Translations under genes and position numbers: made by a program | NCBI GenBank assembly: GCA_014898415.1 | Contig: RCTD01000001.1 | Location: 2,728,001-2,792,000 of the forward strand | DNA length: 64,000 nucleotides | Origin: Stromatinia cepivora | Taxonomy: Eukaryota > Ascomycota > Leotiomycetes > Helotiales > Sclerotiniaceae | Direction of reading: 5' to 3' | Part shown: in pieces, positions 49,887-61,310 of the stretch | Layout: each line of letters starts with the position of its first letter | Position numbering within the stretch: the stretch's first letter is position 1 | Notes under the pieces: model-generated | Seen by the model: the letters and a program-made list of their open reading frames with translations, nothing else | The model's database searches: none | What the model was told of the DNA's origin: nothing

Positions 49887-51499
49887 TGACAATTGTAAGG
49901 TAGATAATATGAATCAAAATAATGTTTATATATATTTTTATAGAAATAATAGAGAAAGAAAAGATTTATTTAATAATAGAGAAAACAATGGTTTAGGAAA
50001 TTATAAGGACAAATTATTCGATTATATATATAATAATAATATTAATCATAATTTCGGAAACCTTAAAAAACTTTACAATAATATTAACAAATATATTAAT
50101 TAAGATGATAATTTCGATTACAAGTATATTATCTTTTTTAATTATTGCAAAAAAATCGATATTTATTTAAACTTTTATATAAAAGTGTTCTCTATAATAT
50201 TAAAGGAAAAGACTTTTATATTTTACTATTCGAATCTCAATTATATTCCAAATACAATAAAGGGCATTTGTGAAATAATGAAAATATCTTTTGAAGGAAA
50301 AGAGCATCAATATAGATTTATAGAAAAATGAAATCATACAATACTCAAAACAATTATTATATAGAACTCTGGAAAATCGATATCAGAATATTTGGATATT
50401 ATAATCATTAAATTTTGGTATCTTTAAAAAGATCTATTAAGAGAATTTCAAACAGTTATATATATTCAAAGAAAAATCCTCAATGTATATGATTATATAT
50501 TGGTATATAATTAAGTGTACTACTGATCTTCAAAATCTGTAATCGAACTTATCGAAAACCTATAAGATTCCATTTTTATATACAAGAAATCATATCCAAA
50601 TAAAAACGAGATATTTTATATAGATCGAATATACAATCAAAAGAACTTTAGATATAATTGCGAATACAAATCCAATCAATGATTTTCTATTTGATTAAAA
50701 GGAATTAAAAGATACTTTGTTTATAAAAAAGAAGATTATTGATCAAATAAGTATACAAAAGTTGAACAAGTTGAATCAAAATGTAAATATAGGGAATTAT
50801 TCAAGAATAATAATAAGGATTTCGAATTATATTTCGAACAATATATTATCGAATATAAAGGAACTTTATTGAATATTGATACTAATAAAGAATTTGTAAT
50901 ATATATTCAAAATGATCTAAAGAAGGATATAAAGAATAATAATCTAGAATATATTTGGATTTTATCCTATAGATCGATTAATGGAAAGGAAATTGCAATA
51001 AACCTATTCAACAAAACAATAATATATACTTTGATTAGCCTTGTTAATAAATTAACTAACAAAATCAAAGGGTATGAAGTTTTCTTTTCGAAATATAATG
51101 ATAAAGAGTTTCAGGATATTATTATCGATATAGAAATATCTTAATGATCTATAATAGAATTCAAACAATACCAAGTATACCAAAAAGATATTAAGAATAT
51201 TATATTGAATATAAATAAGGCAGGAATCACAAAGATGATATTCGGAATCGGAAAGACCGAATCAATCGAATCGATTTAATTGAACCTATCTTCAGAAACT
51301 ATCGAATTCTATATTATAGAATCAGAAATACTATTCTTATTATTATTACAGGATATAAATCGATTCAGAGTATATTATAATAATATTATCGATACACTTA
51401 TATCATCAATTACAAACCATTTTTGTATTTACAAATTCAAATATACAATATTACTCTGAAATATAAAAATCCAGTAATTTATATAAATATTCATTAATA

Positions 51500-52420
51500 T
51501 AAACAATTGTTATTTAATCGAACCGGAAATATAAAGATTGTATCATCATTTCAGTTACCCCTTTATAAATAGATTTTATCGAATTCTCTGATATATAGAT
51601 TATATAAATATTACCCAGAAAGATCTCAAGAAACTCACGAAATTCTGTGAATATTATCAAAAATACGGAAAATCCTTAGGCAGATTCAAATTCAATTTTT
51701 GTAATGATATCGAATTTAATTATTCGATTATAATCGATATTATATATATCAATAATAAATCAATATTATATATTATCAATAAAGGAATCAGATTCCAAAC
51801 AGTATAATAATTCGATAATATTAATGCAAAGTATATATAGAATAAATTAAGAATATATTAGATAAATATATATCTAAATTTACCAGATTATATTATTTAT
51901 AATACCAGGAAAAACTTTGTAAATAAGGAATTTAAATAATATACCGAAATGATGGCAATTACTATGAAAAGTATATCTATCGAAATATATTAATTGATCG
52001 GGATAATCAAACACTATCATTAAATTATTCGATATATATACAATATCATCGAAGAAGAATTCAAAAGTATTAAAATAATGAAAGAATCGATACTATAAAT
52101 GGTAATAAAAACAATCAATGATATTATTAGCTCTAATAGAATTGTACCTATTCTTCTAGTATTCGAAGTGTATCCATAAATGAGCGAATTCGATTCATCA
52201 ATATCTAATATTCAATAACGATCCAATACAATTAAGAAAACAAATAATGAGATCAAAAAGCTTCAAGCTGAAAGACAAGTAGCAGATGTATTGAATCAAT
52301 ATAATAATTCAAATACAATTCTAATCTATGAATTATTAATCAATTTAAAGGTATAAATATAAAGAAAAAAAAACAATCGAATTGCTGAATGGATAGGGTT
52401 ATTTATATTACTACGAATCG
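51500..52420 (+). pseudogene. Copia integrase remnant
   Basis: A plus-strand frame with many stops keeps recognisable integrase-core features: LTKFCEYYQKYGKS (zinc-binding end), SIIIDIIYINNKS with a candidate first catalytic Asp, then a segment DYIIYNTRKNFVNKEFK where the second Asp is expected. Downstream, EGETCTIQLPNG at about 52420-52470 matches the C-terminal beta region of copia integrases. Stops fall at expected Gln and Trp codons. Confidence 0.65.
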
Positions 52421-52699
52421 AGGGCGAAACCTGTACAATTCAACTACCAAATGGATTTACGATCTTTTGATCTATAACAATAAAACTTTATATAATCGAA
52501 ATAATAATACTAGTAGAATTCATCGTATAAATAGAATATACTGCGATAAAACAAATCCTTTAAGAAACATCCTTGAAAAACCTCGAAACCATCATCCAAA
52601 AGAAATTTAAGATTGTCTTAAAAAACGCGGGGAAAGCGAATCCCGGTATCCTTTAAGTAGTTGTTCCTCTAATAAGAATATTATATAATACAACAAACA

Positions 52700-54280
52700 C
52701 AATATCGATCGAAATTACAGTAATATACCTTACTAAGGATACAATAATAGTATCAAATATAATTATCTATTTTCAAAACGATAAGAAAGAAAACATCATC
52801 GAACCCTTTAATAAAAACTTATTAGCATCTGATATACTCCAAAATCTATCGATTTATAAAGAATCAAAAAAGAAAGAAATTAATAGCTTAATAAAAAACA
52901 ATATATTCGAAATTATATAACAAACAAATATACCAGAAGGTATACGAATATTCAAATCAAGATTTATCGATAAGATCAAAAATGAAGGTATTGAAAAGGC
53001 ATTCCCAAAATCGAGGTTTGTAGTCCAGGTATAAAATGATATAAAAAAGGAAACAGTATTAACACAATCGCCCACAATTCAATAAACAAATCAATATTTG
53101 ATACTAAACATTATGATTATTTTACAATCAATTATACAAACAATTTTGTATATTAAGAACATTATTCAAGCTTATATACAAGCAATATCCAATCTAATAC
53201 GATTATTTTATATTTTACCACCTAAGGAAATAAAACTCATAAAAGGAATACTACTACGAATAATCAAACCATTATATAATATACCAGAAACTGGAAATCA
53301 TTAGTTCAATATTTACCACAACCATCATCTCACCGTACTCCAAATGATCCAATCAACCTACGACCCCTGCCTAATATATACTAAACAGAAAGATGAAGTA
53401 TTCGGATTAGTAGGATTTCAAATAGATAATACAATCATTATAGCCAATAAAGCATTTGTAAATAGAAAACAAAAAGAACTCGAAAATATAAAGTTTCTTA
53501 TAAAAAATCGAGAAACCTTATCACCCAAGAACCCCTTCAAATTCAACGGAATTATTATCATTCAAATAAACGATGGCTCCATTTATATTAATCAGGAAAA
53601 GCAATATATGAATCTACAATTCATCAAAACACAATTAATCGATATTCATAATACAAAAGATAAAATTCGAAAAAGTATAACCCCAAAGGATTAATATATT
53701 GTTCAATATACAAAAGGAATTTATATTTCAACAATATATCAATCAAAAGTATTATTCATTTTTTCTTTTGCTATCCAGATTATCAACTTCAAAAAAAAAG
53801 ATATAAAATTGATGAATAAAACAATCCAATAACAAATGAATAATTCAATTAAAGAACTGAAATTCGTATTATTCGATTTCGATTTATTAAAACTAATAAT
53901 ATTTATAGATACATCATTTATTAACAATCGAGATTTATTCTTGCAAATCGAATATATCATTGTATTAATAAACAAAAACAATAAAACGAATCTAATTTGT
54001 TGATTATTCATCAAATGCAAAAGAATCATTAGAAGTATACTAACATCGAAACTTTACAATATAATCTTGGAATTCGATATTAGCATAACATTCAAAAACA
54101 CTATCGGAGGTATATTACCAAAGCAAAAAGTATCATTAATCATATATACAGATTCGAAATCGCTTTATAATTGTTTTACAAAATTAGATTCAATACAAAA
54201 GAAAAGATTAATGATTGATCTAATGGTTTTGCAACAATTATATAAACAAAAGAAGATAATGGAAATCAAATGAATTGATA
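52700..54280 (+). pseudogene. Copia reverse transcriptase and RNase H remnant
   Basis: Segments in order: KSRFIDKIKNEGIEKAFPKS and SRFVVQV (RT start), AYIQAISNLIRLFYILPPKE, IKPLYNIPETGNH, STYDPCLIYTKQKDEVFGLV, then GFQIDNTIII at the active site, where the second Asp of the DD pair is Asn (AAT at 53428). RNase H pieces follow: FIDTSFINNRDLF, CKRIIRSILTSKLYN and YTDSKSLYNCFTK. Longest surviving frames are 53344-53694 and 54067-54273. No full-length product is possible. Confidence 0.8.
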
Positions 54281-54617
54281 AAGAATCTAATCTTGTTAAT
54301 ACAATGATAAAGACAAAATTATATCAAACTCTCAAAGATCTTATAAAGAATAATACAATCAAGATCAAAATCATAGAATAGATAAAGAAATCAAAATGTA
54401 ATGAAAAGAAAATAATATAAATATAAAAACTGAAGAACGAATACAAAACAAAAACCATTACAAACATATATTCAACCATCGGATATATAATTATTTCATA
54501 TATAAATTGATTCGAACAAAGGAACAAAATAAGAGTTAGGATTGGAAAAAGTATTCATTTGCCAAGTATATATATTCCTGAAGTATACAATACTTCAACT
54601 TTAAAAGAAGTTGCTAA

Positions 54618-54831
54618 TATCGGAATATGAATCATATGTATAATAAGGATGGTAAAAATGGTAAAAATCATATAAACATTAATATTCGTATTAATGCTTT
54701 AGCATACACCATTATATAGATCTTTACCCTTTATAGATTCTAGTTTTCTAAAGCAAATCAAAATGTATTAATAAAAGAGTTCGATATATTCATTGATGAA
54801 CCTCACTTCCCCGTATACAGTTGTCCCGACA
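54618..54831 (+). repeat. 3' LTR of the copia element
   Basis: 214 bp, starting TATCGGAATATG (first G mutated to A) and ending TGTCCCGACA. Both CACGTG sites of the 5' LTR are lost here (catatg, catata). Differences to the 5' LTR are transitions in both directions, so both copies were hit separately. Confidence 0.9.
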
Positions 54832-54836
54832 ATCCC

Positions 54837-56990
54837 AAATGATATTTACACAAACATCCAGATCAATAACAATATTTAAAACTCCCCTTATTCCCTTAAT
54901 CGAAATTTAAGGACCTTTATTCAAGCAAACTCGAAGATCCCGAAATCAAAGAAAGAAAACTTTAATCAAATAATCTAATCACCCAAAGTCCTTCGATAGT
55001 TCTTTTTCCTCTTTAGAAAATAACAATTCATTTAATAATCAAGGGTCCCTTTATTTAAGAAACTAATCTAATTAATTAAAATTGTATTCCCGCGCTAATC
55101 ACAATTCATAACAAAATACATATACATCAAAACCTATAAATCTTATCACTAAACTTAACGATAATATTGAACCTAAAACTAATTTGTAATAATTATTGAT
55201 TATAAAACAATTCGAACTATATATTATATTACTTAAAAATGAAATACAATATTATATATATATAATCAATTAAATCGAATCGAAAGTATAAATATATTAT
55301 CATACTCTTTATATACAAATGCCCCGATTCATAATACTCGAATTAATTGAATAATTTGCAGCGATCTATTGGAACCCAACCGAAATCGATAATATTCGCT
55401 TTCAATACAAGATATGGATTATATCTAATACAATTTGATATAGCAATTTCCTAGAATAGTATAAGAAATTCAGATTATTTGTTACCCAAATAAAGATTAT
55501 TGATGATAAGGTTCTATTTAAGAATTTCGAATAAAAGATTTCCGATTTTCTTTTATAAATAGTAATAATATTTATTAAGGATTACAAAACTATAAAAGAA
55601 CTTATAAATATATTTATTAGAATAAATCAAAATAAAATTTCATTACAAAAACAAAACCGATATTATATTGAATAAGAAACCCTTATAATTATTCATAAAT
55701 TAATAATTATTACAAACCCTTTATAATCTTTTCGAAACTCTAACAATTCTAATTTTGAAATCTTTATATTCCTGAAACTGTTTCCATCTCGGAATATCTT
55801 TCCCGGATATACCAATCCTGTTATATTCAATAACTATTCGAACTTCAAATACTTATTACCCTTTCCCTCTCCTAAAATAGTATATATATCGATGTCTTAT
55901 ATCGATAACCTTAATGAAATCGAAATAATATAAAAAGAAATAGAAGAATTCGAAGAATATTGAGATACTAAAAAAGACTTCAATTTAGAAATTACAATTA
56001 AAGCTATACAGAATATCTACTTAGAAAAAGAAAAGCGTTTAAAATTAAACATTTAGATTCTATCTCTATTCTAAGCACTATATAGGATATAAGATTTCTT
56101 GATTTATCAAAACTTATAAAAAAAGAAGCATTCATCTTTCTTTGTAATCTTTCAAAAAATAATTACATTTATCGATCAAGAATATTTATTAACTCTAAAA
56201 CAAATAAATTCGCTTTTATTAATACTATACTCCCTACTTATTTATTTCCTATATTTAAACTAAGAATTATACTACTCAAAATTTCAATCGAAATTAAAAA
56301 GTATAATAATATACAAGACTATATTATTACTCATTTTATATTCCTTAATTTAATAATTGATAATCATAAACAATTTTTTATTCCTTTTCTTATTATTGAA
56401 TTAAAAAATTATAATATTATTTTAAATAAACTTTGATTATCAAAAACTCGAACGAAATTCGATTATTTTAATCGATATCTCGAATAATCTAAAAAGAAAT
56501 CCTATACTATCTCCTATTCGAATAATTTCCTTATTACCCAATTATTCCTTTGCAAATAGAAAATCGATCAATTAATTTAACAAAATATTAATCAACAAAA
56601 TAATCAATTCGAAGAATATTAAAATCGAAAAGATTTATAATTGAATAAATTAATTATAATTAATAATATATAACAAAAACCTTCAAATATAAATATAATA
56701 TAAACTTTTATTGAAAAAAAAGAAACTCCGATTCCCTTCAAATTCAATCTATCTTTTTCTCAATCAATTATATCATTATTATAGATTTACAAATACTTCC
56801 CTTATATATCATCTGAAATCCTCGATCTATATACATTCAAACCCAATAAATTCTAATTAGAATACAAAAAAAATAAATAAATTGAATTCTTTATTATTAT
56901 TCTAAAAAAATTTAATAATATAATAAACTCCCAATAAAACAAATAATATACAAAAAAGAACATATTGATTATCCTAATCAAATTCAAGAA
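54837..56990 (+). pseudogene. Gypsy gag and protease region, decayed
   Basis: Continuation of the gypsy gag that starts near 45996 (MNFYKHYIQKKKIYSDLIDK) and is cut by the copia insertion at 46421. Many stops break the frame. No zinc knuckle or protease active site can be read with confidence; the assignment rests on position between the LTR and the reverse transcriptase. Confidence 0.45.
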
Positions 56991-56999
56991 TACAAAAGT

Positions 57000-58330
57000 T
57001 CAAAAGAAATTCGATTAAATACTAACCGAAATTAATTCACAATTCGAAATACCATTTGAATATCAATAATATCATCAAACTTTTTCCAAATATAAATCAA
57101 ATATCTTACTTTTTAATCAATCTTATAATTATAAAATCATATTAAAAAACAAAAGAAAATAAATTTTATATTATAATTCATTTTATAAAATATCCTTAAA
57201 ACAATTAGAAATTATCAAAGAATATATTATAAATAATTTCAACAAAGATTTTATTAAATCCAATCAAATCCTTTATATTATACCTATTCTATTCATTAAG
57301 AAATCCAATAATAGTTTGAAATTCTATATAAACTTTAGATTATTAAATTTCTTGATATATAAAGATCAATATCCCTTCCCTTTGATCAACGAAACACTTT
57401 TTTGGCTTTTCAATATCAAAGTTTTTATTAAACTCGATATTCGTCAAATTTTCCATTATATAAAAATGAATTCTGTTTCGAAAAAGTATACTATTTTTCG
57501 AACCCGATATAGATTATACAAATACAAAATCGTATCATTCGGATTAACGAATAATTCTGCAATCTATTAATATTATATAAATGATATTCTATTCGATTAT
57601 TTAAATATCTTTTATATAATATACCTCAATGATATTCTAATTTATTCCGAAAACGAAAAAGAATATCAAATTCATATTAAACTAATTTTCGAATAATTAA
57701 AAATTGTTAATCTACAAATGGATTTCAAAAAATATGAATTCAATATTATACATACCAAATACTTAAACTTTATTATCTTTACTAAAAAAGTAAAAATAAA
57801 CTCTAAAAAGATTAAAGTAATTAAGAATTGGATTTTTCCGATAATAATAAAAAGAATCCAATTATTTTTCGATTTCTACAATTTTTATTAATGATTTATT
57901 AAAGATTATAATATAATAACAAAACCTCTTAATGAATTTATTAAAATAAATATTAAATTCGTATTCGATAAAGTATACCAAAATGTATTCAATATTTTGA
58001 AGAAAAAGCTTATCTCCACTCCATTCCTACAATACTATAATCATCGAATCCCCTATATATTCGAAACAAATATATTCAATAAAATAATTGCTAATATATT
58101 ATCATAATAATATAATAAAGATTAATTTCTTGTAACTTATTTCTCCAAAACCATAATTACCATTAAACTGAACTATAAAATTCATAACAAAGAAATACTA
58201 TCAATCATTCGATCTCTTAACCATTAGAAAACAGAACTCGTCAGTTCACTATATAAAATCAAGATTTATACTGATTATAAGGCCCTCAAATATTTCATAA
58301 TTATCAAAACTTTTAATACTCAATAAACTC
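57000..58330 (+). pseudogene. Gypsy reverse transcriptase and RNase H remnant
   Basis: Frame 57316-57570 reads FYINFRLLNFLIYKDQYPFP, LINETLFWL, IKLDIRQIFHYIKM, FRTRYRLYKYKIVSFGLTN, the ordered motifs of Ty3/gypsy reverse transcriptase. After a stop it continues to IIYLNDILIYSENEKEYQIH: the active-site pair is Asn-Asp (AAT at 57628), the first catalytic Asp lost by a G-to-A change. Downstream, IYTDYKALKYF at about 58265-58300 is an RNase H motif. Inactive. Confidence 0.8.
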
Positions 58331-58839
58331 ATTGAACAAAAGTTCTAATCGATTATAACTTCATTATTATATATTGCTCTAAAAAAGATAACTTTTTCGT
58401 TAACACCTTAACCCATCAGATCAACAAATTGGATCTTCAGAATTATATCAAAAAGAAAAATCGCCTCCAATAATTTATTAAAAATAACCAAATTAATACC
58501 GAAATCATAAAAAAAGCTTTACAAAAGCATTATCTAAACAAAACAACAATTATTAATATCGATTTAAATAAAATCGCTTCTCAATTCGATCTAATTAATT
58601 ATATCATCGAAACAAATAAAATTATAGATAATTTGTTAATATTCAAAATACAAACTACCCAAAATCATAAATATATATCACTTCAAAATGATCTTTTGCT
58701 TTATAATAACCATCTAATAATACTTAATATTAACAATCTTCGAATTTATCTAATTCATAAAACCTATAATTCCATTTCCATTATTCATTTTGATATAAAC
58801 AAAATCTACCTTTTATTATCTCAACAATACTACTAATCC

Positions 58840-60120
58840 AAAATATACAATATCGTAATCAGATATATATATAATTATTATATCTGCAAATACAATTCTA
58901 TTCTATATAATCGTACCCCTAATTTATTACATCCACTTCCGATTCCTAATCGAATATAACAATATATCATTATAAACTATTACAACTTTAATAAAAATAA
59001 ATACAAATATAACAATATTTTAATCATTATTGATCAATTGATAAAACAAACTATTTTTATATTTTATCACAAATCAATCGATATTCGAATTCAAATACAA
59101 TTATATCTCTATTATATATATCAATATTATAATTCCTTTAATATTATAATATCGAATCACAATCTTCAATTCATATTATAGTTCTAAAAAGAATTCAATC
59201 AAATTCTAAAAACCGATCTCAAATTATTTATTATTCATTATCCTTAAACTGATAATCAAATTGAAATTTATAATCAATACCTTCAACAATAATTAAAATT
59301 GTTTATTAATTATTATCAAAATGATTAATTAGAATTTCTATTTATAATAAATTATATACAATTTATTTTTTTATATAACTCTTTAAAAGAATTTACACCC
59401 TATAAAACCCTATACAAGTATACACTAAAATATACATAAAAATAAAAAAAAGATACTAATAAGCCAATAGATAATATAAATATATATAATACCTATATAT
59501 ACATAAAATATAATAGATTAACTTTTATATAAACAAAAGAAAATTTATTATATACCCAAACCAAGATATCGAAATCCACAAATACTCACCAATATAAAAT
59601 CGATTTCGATATCAAAGATTATATATAACTCAATATAAAAAATTATTCTACCCAAAAACCATCCAAAAAACTGAACTTCTCAATTCAAAAAAGATTCAAA
59701 ATCATTAATCGATTTAGAAACTCTTTTAAATTCGAATTTCCGATTATAATAAAAATTCATTTTGTTTTCCCTTCAAATCGATTATACAAGATATATAACA
59801 ATCCTCTTTCTAATCAAATATTCAAATTACCTTCACCTATTAATATAATTAATAATTCAAAATAAAAAGTAAAAAAGATCTTAATAATAAAAAAAAGCAT
59901 AAAAAACCCTACTATACAGAATTTTATAATTTAATAATAATACCGATCTTACCTGATATCCTATTTCTAATCTTAAAACATCATTACATCTCCTATACGA
60001 TTTTCACCTAACCAATCCAACATTATCTGATCCTCATAATCGATTAATTAATTAAATAAAACTTTATAAAAACAAAAAGAATAATTATAATCATATAAAT
60101 AACAATTCACTCATAAAACC
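58840..60120 (+). pseudogene. Gypsy integrase and chromodomain-like tail, decayed
   Basis: Segments IIIDQLIKQTIFIFYHKSID, IIISNHNLQFIL and IHYP*TDNQIEIYNQYLQQ are ordered integrase-core motifs (the last is the conserved HPQTDGQTE-type region with a stop at Gln). Near 59740-59850, IHFVFPSNRLYKIYNNPLSN matches the segment before the chromodomain in fungal gypsy elements. Several stops break every frame. Confidence 0.7.
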
Positions 60121-60399
60121 AAAAAAAAGAAAAATATTTTTCAATTCAGCAAATTAGATATTATGATTTTATAATAATATATATATATATAATTATAAAA
60201 AGATCGAAAATCCATACAAATTCGAAGGAATTTAATTATATATATATATAACCCGAACTCTATACAATAAACAAACTACCACCATCAAAACAATACAAAA
60301 ATAATATATTTCAAAAAACTTATACCTATAATTATTTCAAAAATTATACAAAAGAAAGCTTAAATATAATAAAAACGAAATATAACATTACCCCTATCG

Positions 60400-60710
60400 A
60401 TTTTATTCAATTTGATTGATTTGATCAATTTGATCAATTAACTTGATCGATTTCAGAATTGATTATATTAATTACTCATCATTATTATATTATAATTCAA
60501 TCTCCTTCTTTTTTTTATTGAAACTTTTTCTTTTCAAAGATTCCTTAAATCAAAAAGAATACAAATCAATATTAATTTAACCAATTGATAAACGATTTAA
60601 TCGATTTAATCAATTCATTCGTCATTTTAATCAATTTGATCAATTATTTTGATCAATTTGATCAATTTCCAATAAATTGACCAAATCAACCAAAATAACC
60701 AATCTAATTG
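60400..60710. repeat. Degenerate GATCAATTT-type array
   Basis: Short units of the form tttgatcaa and atcgattta recur irregularly between about 60,400 and 60,710, inside the 3' untranslated part of the gypsy element. A similar array lies at about 47,030-47,165 in the copia internal region. Confidence 0.6.
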
Positions 60711-60810
60711 ATTTAAAGCTCATAAACCTTCACAAAACCTGATTTCTGATGAAATAACAATAGAACAAAAAAATAAAACACTCAAAGACAAACTTTTCCG
60801 AAAAGAAAAA

Positions 60811-61093
60811 TAATATCATAAATTGTAAATTATAGAAGATTAATTATATAATACCTTTTATTTTCTATATCAATTTATAAACTGATCATTTGTATATATA
60901 CATTACAAATCATACGATTTAATATAATAAAATGATAACCCTAATAATACATATATACAATTTTACAACCTACAAATAGATATTTATTTATATATATCTA
61001 ATCATTCCTTACAAGTCATAATTCTTCAATTGTAGATTCTAAAGAATATAATTGACCCTGTTTATTCAGCTCTACTACGGCTCTTGTACGTCA
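60811..61093 (+). repeat. 3' LTR of the gypsy element
   Basis: 283 bp, preceded by a purine tract and ending in TACGTCA. It retains more G and C at its right end than the 5' copy (ctctactacggctcttgtacgtca against its A/T-substituted form). Confidence 0.8.
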
Positions 61094-61148
61094 TATATAA
61101 TAGAATATATGATCTATTTGATTCAACTAATTGTTTTATATTAGTTAC

Positions 61149-61310
61149 TGTTGGAAATGAGGCCATCATAGGATTAGAATTGAGGTCACGTGATCACAAT
61201 GGTGCACAGACCATATTTGGGGATAACCTCAATTCTACTCCTACTAGAATTATAGATCCTTAGTTCAATTTATATAATCAATAATACTACTATTTCTTAT
61301 ACCAAAAGTT
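61149..61310 (+). repeat. LTR-like start of another retroelement
   Basis: A pocket of normal composition begins TGTTGGAAATGAGG, a copia-like LTR start. It contains a perfect 12-bp inverted repeat, TAGAATTGAGGT (61175-61186) with ACCTCAATTCTA (61225-61236), and a CACGTG hexamer at 61187. The right boundary is not clear; a primer-site-like ggttataaaatccg follows at about 61314. The element would continue past the right edge of the window. Confidence 0.45.

Larger units (their letters stand above)
46636..51480 (+). pseudogene. Copia gag and 5' internal region, decayed
   Basis: Only short frames remain. Examples are 48078-48290 (with NRKKSIYSKGLSNRLFDDRKS), 49909-50103 (repeated Asn/Arg-rich peptide) and 50869-51144 (EYIWILSYRSINGKEIAINL; KGYEVFFSKYNDKEFQDIII). 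The charged Asn/Arg-rich character fits a gag region, and the last piece fits the protease-to-integrase linker. Nearly all C has been lost from the coding strand in CA context. A gatcaatttt-type array lies at about 47040-47160. Confidence 0.5.
46422..54831 (+). mobile_element. Ty1/copia retrotransposon, RIP-inactivated, nested in the gypsy element
   Basis: Two 214-bp LTRs (46422-46635 and 54618-54831) bound 7.98 kb of internal sequence. The 5-bp target duplication ATCCC is exact on both sides (46417-46421 and 54832-54836). The remnant order gag, integrase, reverse transcriptase, RNase H is that of Ty1/copia, with integrase before reverse transcriptase. All coding frames are broken by many stops. 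The element is longer than most copia elements; an internal direct repeat at 48.2 and 49.75 kb suggests a further insertion or duplication of about 1.5 kb in the gag region. Confidence 0.87.
45632..61093 (+). mobile_element. Ty3/gypsy retrotransposon, RIP-inactivated, interrupted by a copia element
   Basis: Two direct repeats of 283 bp each bound the element (45632-45914 and 60811-61093). Internal sequence runs from 45915 to 46421 and resumes after the copia insertion at 54837. The order gag/protease, reverse transcriptase, RNase H, integrase, chromodomain-like tail is that of Ty3/gypsy chromoviruses. Without the copia insert and its target duplication it is about 7.05 kb. The flanks share TATA (45628-45631 and 61094-61097), a possible 4-bp target duplication, weak in this composition. 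A purine tract (gaaaagaaaaa, 60800-60810) lies directly before the 3' LTR, as a polypurine tract should. Confidence 0.8.
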
